A stretch of DNA of 64,000 nt, taken from Paralysiella testudinis (GTDB lineage: Bacteria > Pseudomonadota > Gammaproteobacteria > Burkholderiales > Neisseriaceae). The notes beneath the pieces are model-generated. The model searched no databases and was not told the DNA's origin. It worked only from the letters and a program-made list of their open reading frames with translations. This document shows positions 8,505-15,700 of the stretch, in pieces. Position 1 is the stretch's first letter. The number at the start of each line of letters is the position of its first letter. The stretch spans positions 682,001 through 746,000 of the forward strand of contig NZ_CP069798.1 of assembly GCF_016894345.1 (NCBI RefSeq), read 5' to 3'. A program made the position numbers and the translations under genes.

Positions 8505-8560
8505 ATATCGTGTTGTGAGCAAATCATCTAATTATTTAATGGGTGGTTTGTTGTAAAATA

Positions 8561-8588
8561 CCATAGATGTTTCACTTTTAATTTGACG
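8561..8588 (+). promoter_or_regulatory. CC PAM plus protospacer-like operator matched by the mini-CRISPR spacer
   Basis: CC at 8561-8562 is the I-F PAM. It is followed by 26 bases (8563-8588) that match the mini-CRISPR pseudo-spacer at 18 positions, including positions 1-5, 7, 9-11, 13-17, 21-22 and 25-26. Mismatches are at 6, 8, 12, 18, 19, 20, 23 and 24. The last six bases are the -35 hexamer of the csy1 promoter, so a bound Csy complex would cover it. The partial match suits binding without full target destruction. This is a sequence-based inference. Confidence 0.75.
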
Positions 8589-8611
8589 TTCCTTGATTGA
8601 AGAGATATGAT
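8583..8611 (+). promoter_or_regulatory. sigma70 promoter of csy1-csy2-csy3-cas6f
   Basis: TTGACG at 8583-8588, a 17-bp spacer and TATGAT at 8606-8611 form a near-consensus promoter. The start point should lie near 8618. A ribosome-binding site (AGAAGGAGAG) precedes the csy1 ATG at 8649. The effector genes therefore have a promoter separate from cas1-cas2-3. Confidence 0.8.
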
Positions 8612-8648
8612 TTGATCATACAAGTTTGCAGAAAGAAGGAGAGCGCCC

Positions 8649-10022
8649 ATGCAAGACATCACCCGCGCTGACGTTCAGGCCGCCATCAGCGGTTTTCTGA
8701 ACGATCAGTTTCTCAAAAAAGCCGAGCCGGACATTAAGCGGCTGGAAAAAGCCGAGACGGAGCAGAACGAAGCCGCTATTGCCGCCGCGCAAGAAGCGCT
8801 GGCACAGTGGCGGCATAAATACAGCGCGCCGATATGGCTGGACGATGCGGCGCGGCGTATGGCCGGGCAGCTCAAATTTGGCAGTCATATCTCAAAGGGC
8901 ATTCACCCGGATGCCAAGGGCGATAATGTCAATTTCTCTGCCGACACGCCGTTGCCCGAGCATTTAATCGGCTCGCAATCGGCGCATGCCTTGGCGCTGG
9001 ACGCCAATGGCAACGCGGCGGCACTGCCGCTGGCGGCTTTTTTTAATACGCCGGTGGGCGCGGCACAAATGGTGAAATTGCGCCAGCTAATTACCCAAAA
9101 CCATCCGGCGTTGCAAGGTTGCTTTGCCGATGATGCCGCGCTGTCAGATGAATATCAGCTGTTGTTTCAGGCAGCCTTAATCGGTGCAACGGATGCGCCA
9201 ATCACGCATGAGCGCAATAAGCAAATTCTGTGGCCGCGCGGTGAGCAGGCCATTGTGCATGATGATTATATTTGCTTGGTACCGCTTTACCCTTCGGCGC
9301 TTACCCATGCGGTGTACCAGCAGATCAATCAAGCGCGCTATTCGGAAGAAAACAAGCTGGCGCGTGATAATCGCTTTAAAAAAACCGCCGAACATAAGCC
9401 CTATGTCAGCATCACGCAACTGGCCATCACCAAATTGGGCGGCACCAAGCCGCAGAATGTGTCGCAGCTTACCAGCGCACAAGGCGGGCGCAATTATTTA
9501 CTGCCCAATCTGCCGCCGAAATTGCAATCGAGCAAAGCCTTCAAAATCTCAGCCGTGGCGGTGACCATTTTCAATAAACGCCTGCGTTACCACAGCTACC
9601 GCGGTTGGATTGAATTTGATGAAGTGATTAAAGCGAAGAAAAGCGTGATGGCGGTGCGCGATCAACGCAAGCTGGCTTTGCAAATGATTTTGGCCGAAGT
9701 ATTTCAGATTGCCGAGCGCATTCAAACCCAATGGCCGGCCGGTTGGAGCCGTGATTATCAGCTCAGCATGGCGGAAAAATATTGGCTTGATCCGGATCGC
9801 GCCGATTTGGAAGGCGAAGAGGCGTTTAAAGCCGCCTGTGATGCGGGCGATTGGGCGGGGGAGGTAATCCGCAGTTTCGCGCTATGGCTCAATCAGTGGC
9901 TGAAAGAAACGCACACGGCCATCGCCGAGGATTTCGATGAGGCCGAGGAATCCGAATGGCGCCGCGCCATGGCCTCTGCCCTGCGCACCAGCCAACGCCG
10001 CTTCGGGAGAATCTACGCATGA
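8649..10022 (+). CDS. csy1: type I-F Csy1 (Cas8f) large subunit
   Basis: Csy1 forms the tail of the Csy surveillance complex with Csy2, contacts the crRNA 5' handle and reads the CC PAM. The 457-aa protein matches the family at its N-terminus (RADVQAAISGFLNDQFLKK), at LKFGSHISKGIHPDAKG (about residues 76-92) and in SLTSAQGGRNYLLPNLPPKL-like sequence (QLTSAQGGRNYLLPNLPP, about 272-289). It is slightly longer than the roughly 430-aa norm, partly through the charged N-terminal helix. The ATG at 8649 follows a good ribosome-binding site. Its stop overlaps csy2 (ATGA). The promoter carries the proposed self-target site. Confidence 0.95.
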   Translation: MQDITRADVQAAISGFLNDQFLKKAEPDIKRLEKAETEQNEAAIAAAQEALAQWRHKYSAPIWLDDAARRMAGQLKFGSHISKGIHPDAKGDNVNFSADTPLPEHLIGSQSAHALALDANGNAAALPLAAFFNTPVGAAQMVKLRQLITQNHPALQGCFADDAALSDEYQLLFQAALIGATDAPITHERNKQILWPRGEQAIVHDDYICLVPLYPSALTHAVYQQINQARYSEENKLARDNRFKKTAEHKPYVSITQLAITKLGGTKPQNVSQLTSAQGGRNYLLPNLPPKLQSSKAFKISAVAVTIFNKRLRYHSYRGWIEFDEVIKAKKSVMAVRDQRKLALQMILAEVFQIAERIQTQWPAGWSRDYQLSMAEKYWLDPDRADLEGEEAFKAACDAGDWAGEVIRSFALWLNQWLKETHTAIAEDFDEAEESEWRRAMASALRTSQRRFGRIYA

Positions 10023-11026
10023 ATCACGCCAACTACTATCTATTATTCGACCGCATCCAAATTCAGGCAGCCAATGCCATTTCCGGCCCATTAAGCTACG
10101 GCTTTCCCTCGCTGAATGGCTTTTTGGGCGCCATCCATGCGCTGAACCGCAGGCTGCCTGAAAGCGACGGCATCACCTTGGGCGGTGTGTTGGTGGCCTG
10201 CCATCATTGCGATGTGCAGCTGTATCGCCCGCACGCGTATGCCGATGCCACGTTTAACCAAAGCCGCAATCCGTTGAAGAAAAACGGCGACACCGCCGCC
10301 ATTATCGAAGAAGGCAAAGTGCACCTCACCGTAAGCCTGCTGGTGGAAGTGCGCAAAGCGGATCAAGTCTGGGCCAATTTAAGCCAAAACCCGCAGGCTA
10401 GCGAATGGTGTACACAGGTGCAAAACATGCTGATGCAGCAGCGCATTGCCGGTGGCAGCGTTACCAGCATTGGCCGCACCCAGCTCTTTGAGTCACACCA
10501 ACAAGACGACATGATTGCCGCCTTGCTGCCTGCTTTTGTGCTGATGGATGCCGGGCAGGATTTGCTGGCGATTACCCGCGAATTGCAAACCGGCCAACAG
10601 CATCTGGTGAATGAGTTCGACGAAATTCAGCCCGCTTGTGATGAAAACGGCGCACCTCTGCCCAGCGCCCGCCCCGCACAAACAGAGGTCACCGCGCTGG
10701 ACGCCTTGATTGAAGTGGCCACCTTGCACCATCTGCCACCCGATGCCAAAGACAGCAAAGAATGGCGAGCCTACAGCGTCAAAAGCGGCCGCGGTTGGCT
10801 GGTGCCGTTGCCGGTGGGCTATCAAGGTATTGCCGCACCGTTTGCCGCCGGTGAATTGGCGCACTGCCGCACCGCCGAATACCCCAGCCAATACGTTGAA
10901 ACGATTTACAGCCTCGGCAAATGGGTGTTCCCGTTTAGGCTGCCTGAAAACTTTCAGCAATGCTTTTGGCGCTACGCCACCCCGCAAGACAATTTGTATC
11001 TGATTACCCAACCCCCAGCCCACTGA
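10019..11026 (+). CDS. csy2: type I-F Csy2 (Cas5f)
   Basis: Csy2 is the Cas5-like subunit that pairs with Csy1 and binds the crRNA 5' handle. The protein has 335 aa from the ATG that overlaps the csy1 stop; an upstream in-frame extension into csy1 is unlikely to be used. Family features are YYLLFDRIQIQAANAISGPL at the N-terminus, the FPSLNGFLGAIHALNR segment (about residues 29-45) and the glycine-rich RGWLVPLPVGYQGIA near 258-273. The gene continues the tightly spaced csy operon. Confidence 0.94.
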   Translation: MNHANYYLLFDRIQIQAANAISGPLSYGFPSLNGFLGAIHALNRRLPESDGITLGGVLVACHHCDVQLYRPHAYADATFNQSRNPLKKNGDTAAIIEEGKVHLTVSLLVEVRKADQVWANLSQNPQASEWCTQVQNMLMQQRIAGGSVTSIGRTQLFESHQQDDMIAALLPAFVLMDAGQDLLAITRELQTGQQHLVNEFDEIQPACDENGAPLPSARPAQTEVTALDALIEVATLHHLPPDAKDSKEWRAYSVKSGRGWLVPLPVGYQGIAAPFAAGELAHCRTAEYPSQYVETIYSLGKWVFPFRLPENFQQCFWRYATPQDNLYLITQPPAH

Positions 11027-11048
11027 TTTTAAATTTAAGGAGAAAAAC

Positions 11049-12056
11049 ATGACTACATTGACCACCGCCAGCGTATTGGCTTTTGAGCGCAATCTGGATA
11101 TTTCCGATGCCACCTTCACCCAAATCGACAGCCAAAAGCCCGATGCCAAGGCAAGCATGGTTAAAGTGCGCGAAAAATCCGTGCGCGGCACCATCAGCAA
11201 CCGCCTAAAAAATGCCATTGCCAACGACCCCACCAAGCTGGACGCCGAAATCCAAAAGCCCAACCTGCAAACCGTCGACGTGGCCACACTGGATGACGAC
11301 AAAGACACCCTCATCGCCCGCTGGAGCTGCAAAGTACTGCCCTTTACCGGCGAACCAAGCGTATGCAACAACAGCGACTACCAAGCCAAGCTGATCGACA
11401 CCGTATCCGGTTATTTGCAACAACACGGCGTAAACGAATTGGCACGCCGCTACGCCGCCAACATCGTCAACGCCCGCTGGCTCTGGCGCAACCGCATGGG
11501 CGCCGAAACCATCCGCATCCAAGTGCGCACCCAGATTGACGGCAAAGACCAAACCCTCGAATTTGCCGATGCCAAAGCCCACCCGCTCAACCATTTCGAC
11601 TGGCAAGCCGACGGCCTGAGCCAATTAAGCGACTGGATTGCAAAAGGTCTGCGCGGCGAAGCTTTTGTGATTCTCTATATCGAAGCACGCGCCAAAGTCG
11701 GCTATGGCCAAGAAGTCTACCCTTCGCAAGAGCTGATTCTCGACACCGGCAACCGCAAAAGCAAAGTGCTTTATCAAATTAACGACAAAGCCGGCATGCA
11801 CAGCCAAAAAGTCAGCAATGCCATCCGCACCATCGACACCTGGTACCCGAATGCCCAATTCCCCGTCGCTGCCGAACCCTATGGCGCCGTCACCACGCTG
11901 GGCACCGCGTTCAGGCAACCTAAGAAGGGTGATGACTTCTATACTCTGTTCGACAACTGGGTACTCAAAGGCACAGCCCCATCCGTGGATGAACAACACT
12001 ACGTTATCAGCGTGCTGATTCGCGGCGGCGTATTTGGTGCCAGCGGCAAGGAGTAA
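11049..12056 (+). CDS. csy3: type I-F Csy3 (Cas7f) backbone subunit
   Basis: Csy3 polymerises along the crRNA, normally six copies on a 32-nt spacer, each taking a 6-nt step and flipping out every sixth base. The 335-aa protein starts MTTLTTASVLAFERNLDISD and contains the family stretch ARRYAANIVNARWLWRNRMG (about residues 133-152), which includes the Ala-Asn-Ile-Val motif seen in Cas7f. A strong ribosome-binding site (AAGGAGAAAA) precedes the ATG. The high output expected from it fits the six-fold stoichiometry. The 6-nt step is relevant to the unusual 26-nt pseudo-spacer at 8451-8476. Confidence 0.95.
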   Translation: MTTLTTASVLAFERNLDISDATFTQIDSQKPDAKASMVKVREKSVRGTISNRLKNAIANDPTKLDAEIQKPNLQTVDVATLDDDKDTLIARWSCKVLPFTGEPSVCNNSDYQAKLIDTVSGYLQQHGVNELARRYAANIVNARWLWRNRMGAETIRIQVRTQIDGKDQTLEFADAKAHPLNHFDWQADGLSQLSDWIAKGLRGEAFVILYIEARAKVGYGQEVYPSQELILDTGNRKSKVLYQINDKAGMHSQKVSNAIRTIDTWYPNAQFPVAAEPYGAVTTLGTAFRQPKKGDDFYTLFDNWVLKGTAPSVDEQHYVISVLIRGGVFGASGKE

Positions 12057-12059
12057 ACC

Positions 12060-12629
12060 ATGAGCCAAAGCCACTACCTCGAGCTGCGCGCCATACCGCA
12101 GCCCGAGCTCACCCAAAGCCAAGTGCTCAGCCACCTGATGCAGGCGCTGCACCAACACCTGCCCGCCTACGCGGGGCGTATTGGCGTGGCCTTCCCCGGC
12201 TACGGCCAAGCGCGCACCCTCGGCGGCATCATCCGCCTGATCGGCAATGAGGCCGACTGCCAAGCCCTGCACCAGCAATTGCACGCCAGCGGCAACATCA
12301 GCGACTACGCCTTGCTCTACGCTGTGGCCAAAGTACCCCAAGGCATCCAAAGCCATGCGCGCTACAGCCGCAGCCACCACAAAGGCCCAAGCGCCCTGCG
12401 CCGCGCCGAACAGCGCCTCAGCGCCCAAGGCAAATGGCAGGCCGAAATCGCCGACAAAATGCGGGCAAAATGGCAAACCCCGCCCAAACTGCCTCACCTA
12501 CAACTAAGGAGCGCCAGCACCAAACAAACATTCACCCTCTGGATTCAACAGCAAAACCACACCCACCCCAAACCCGGTCTATTTAGCGCCTACGGCCTCA
12601 GCCAAGAGGCCACTGTACCGCAGTTTTAA
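12060..12629 (+). CDS. cas6f: type I-F crRNA endonuclease Cas6f (Csy4)
   Basis: Cas6f cuts pre-crRNA at the base of the repeat hairpin and stays bound to the 3' end of each crRNA. Its 189 aa align well with Pseudomonas Csy4. His31 in ALHQHL corresponds to the catalytic His29. Ser151 in LRSAST corresponds to Ser148. The Arg-rich helix RYSRSHHKGPSALRR (101-115) lies where Csy4 grips the RNA major groove. The C-terminus SAYGLSQEATVPQF is typical. It starts three bases after the csy3 stop and ends the cas operon, 147 bp before the array. It should process both long arrays and the mini-CRISPR at 8423-8504. Confidence 0.96.
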   Translation: MSQSHYLELRAIPQPELTQSQVLSHLMQALHQHLPAYAGRIGVAFPGYGQARTLGGIIRLIGNEADCQALHQQLHASGNISDYALLYAVAKVPQGIQSHARYSRSHHKGPSALRRAEQRLSAQGKWQAEIADKMRAKWQTPPKLPHLQLRSASTKQTFTLWIQQQNHTHPKPGLFSAYGLSQEATVPQF

Positions 12630-12776
12630 GCCAAGCCAAATCCAACCCTTTTTTCAGCTAAATAAAAACCATATTTTAAAACAATTGGTTATAAACGCAG
12701 CCTGAAAAAGGGTTGGTTAGGCAATCTGATCTTTAACAGATTGAAAGCAAAACAAGTTTGGCATAATTTACGCTAG
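12630..12776 (+). promoter_or_regulatory. leader of CRISPR array 1
   Basis: This is an AT-rich leader between cas6f and the first repeat. It contains an inverted repeat CCAACCCTTTTT/AAAAAGGGTTGG (about 12642-12653 and 12706-12718), which may terminate the cas transcript, and a small hairpin AATCTG/CAGATT (12723-12740). TTGAAA at 12741-12746 and CATAAT at 12762-12767 are candidate -35 and -10 boxes (15-bp spacing) placing transcription start near the first repeat. Its position upstream of the conserved repeats and opposite the degenerate terminal repeat defines array polarity. Confidence 0.75.
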
Positions 12777-15700
12777 GATTCCTGCCGCACAGGCAGCTTA
12801 GAAATGTTGATTCACAGCAAGCATGTATGTCTGTAAGATTCCTGCCGCACAGGCAGCTTAGAAAACGCGCGGCGGCTGCCAAGTTGGGTTTTGCTAGATT
12901 CCTGCCGCACAGGCAGCTTAGAAAACAGCCAACGTGCGCCCGCTCACTGCCTCAAAGATTCCTGCCGCACAGGCAGCTTAGAAAGCTCAAGCCCAGCTCA
13001 ATAGCCGCCACGATGCGATTCCTGCCGCACAGGCAGCTTAGAAATCCGCACTTCGACCTGCTTTAATATCCGCCATGATTCCTGCCGCACAGGCAGCTTA
13101 GAAACAACAACCCCAATACCACTATAAGTCCAAACAGATTCCTGCCGCACAGGCAGCTTAGAAATGCTGTTGCGCAGGAGCTGGCACGGGCACGCTGATT
13201 CCTGCCGCACAGGCAGCTTAGAAACATTACCCCCCCGCTTTAAATTTAATATCTTCGATTCCTGCCGCACAGGCAGCTTAGAAAAAACCGCGAACCGATG
13301 CAGGGGGTGAATCTGGGATTCCTGCCGCACAGGCAGCTTAGAAAATATTTGGCAAGTGAGGGTTATGAATGGCTTGGATTCCTGCCGCACAGGCAGCTTA
13401 GAAAATCTGCATCATTTTCTGCGCCATCATGTCTTGGATTCCTGCCGCACAGGCAGCTTAGAAACAATACCCCGCGCGGGATAGATTCCGCTGTGCGATT
13501 CCTGCCGCACAGGCAGCTTAGAAAATCCATGCTTCAGGCAGCTAGGGCTTGTCAAAGATTCCTGCCGCACAGGCAGCTTAGAAAAACAGGCGCTTAATAA
13601 GGCGAATTGCCCACACGATTCCTGCCGCACAGGCAGCTTAGAAATGAAAATGTCGGTGCAGTGGTTGCATATGACGGATTCCTGCCGCACAGGCAGCTTA
13701 GAAATCCTTTTCTCCCAAACTGGGGATTCTGTAGCAGATTCCTGCCGCACAGGCAGCTTAGAAAATATTTGGCAAGTGAGGGTTATGAATGGCTTGGATT
13801 CCTGCCGCACAGGCAGCTTAGAAACAGCAAACCCTGAAAACAATGGCAAAGTGTTTTGATTCCTGCCGCACAGGCAGCTTAGAAAATTGCCAAATTTGCT
13901 ACGGTTAGTTACAATTCGATTCCTGCCGCACAGGCAGCTTAGAAAATATACCCGTTTTCTTCTTTTTCACCAGTATTGATTCCTGCCGCACAGGCAGCTT
14001 AGAAAAACTGCAGAAATCATAATAGCGAATTTGGCAAGATTCCTGCCGCACAGGCAGCTTAGAAAGTGGCCGAGCACCACTATCGCCGCGCCGTCTAGAT
14101 TCCTGCCGCACAGGCAGCTTAGAAAAAACGCGCGGGCAGGTGCACAGCGGCCAAAATGATTCCTGCCGCACAGGCAGCTTAGAAAATTAACATAGGCAGC
14201 TACAGCGGCACATTCACGATTCCTGCCGCACAGGCAGCTTAGAAATGATTTACAGCCCGAAAGCCCTGAAGCCCCGGGATTCCTGCCGCACAGGCAGCTT
14301 AGAAATTTAACACCTTTTTTTGCATTTCCCAATAGTTGATTCCTGCCGCACAGGCAGCTTAGAAATTAGCCAAATACGCCGCCGCATCTTGCGGCGTGAT
14401 TCCTGCCGCACAGGCAGCTTAGAAATTTTCATAAATAAAACAAATGGCAGCCTTATGGATTCCTGCCGCACAGGCAGCTTAGAAATATGCTGCTGACTTT
14501 TGCAGGCCGCATACTCAGATTCCTGCCGCACAGGCAGCTTAGAAACCAAACCCATTACTGGCACGCCATCGAAAACAAGATTCCTGCCGCACAGGCAGCT
14601 TAGAAAAGACTGATGCGCTGGCGCAGCATAAACGGCAGGATTCCTGCCGCACAGGCAGCTTAGAAAAGCCGGGCGGTGTAGCCGTCAAAGTCGTTGTAGA
14701 TTCCTGCCGCACAGGCAGCTTAGAAAATAAGGCAAAGATGCTGCGGGGATTTCTGCCCGATTCCTGCCGCACAGGCAGCTTAGAAAAGATGAATAACTTT
14801 AGTTCTTATAGCTGGCTTGATTCCTGCCGCACAGGCAGCTTAGAAAAGATGAATAACTTTAGTTCTTATAGCTGGCTTGATTCCTGCCGCACAGGCAGCT
14901 TAGAAAGCCGCAGAGCGCAAAGCATTGCAAGCCAAAGCGATTCCTGCCGCACAGGCAGCTTAGAAAATCGGTGGCGCGCACTGCTGCCCAAGCCATATGA
15001 TTCCTGCCGCACAGGCAGCTTAGAAACGCCTAAATACATGAATGCCATGATTGAACAAGATTCCTGCCGCACAGGCAGCTTAGAAATATAAAGGCCGCAA
15101 ACTCTTCAGCAACATTAAGATTCCTGCCGCACAGGCAGCTTAGAAAAACAACAGACTGCATGAATGGCTGCCTGATAGGATTCCTGCCGCACAGGCAGCT
15201 TAGAAACAATACGACACCTTTGAAGACGCTTTCAATTCGATTCCTGCCGCACAGGCAGCTTAGAAAGCTGCCGGTCTGTCACTGGCCGCTATGTCCGCGA
15301 TTCCTGCCGCACAGGCAGCTTAGAAAAATCTGATGATTCGGCTGCACTTGCGAAGTCAGATTCCTGCCGCACAGGCAGCTTAGAAATGACAGCCGTTTTC
15401 TTGGTCGCGGAAATGCACGATTCCTGCCGCACAGGCAGCTTAGAAAACTTTCCATGCAAATTGGGGATTGAAATGCTAGATTCCTGCCGCACAGGCAGCT
15501 TAGAAAGCCGCCCCGGCGGCCAACACTTTAACAATGGTGATTCCTGCCGCACAGGCAGCTTAGAAAGTTTGTTAATGCAACACGTGAAAGTCAAAATTGA
15601 TTCCTGCCGCACAGGCAGCTTAGAAATTTGAAGACGCCTTCAATTCCGGCACTGAAGAGATTCCTGCCGCACAGGCAGCTTAGAAATCCGTTCGTTCGGC

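Noticed and set aside
12777-12804. Similarity between the CRISPR repeat start GATTCCTG and the GATTCCTG words in the rRNA operon
   Set aside because: An eight-base overlap is too short and no further similarity extends from it.
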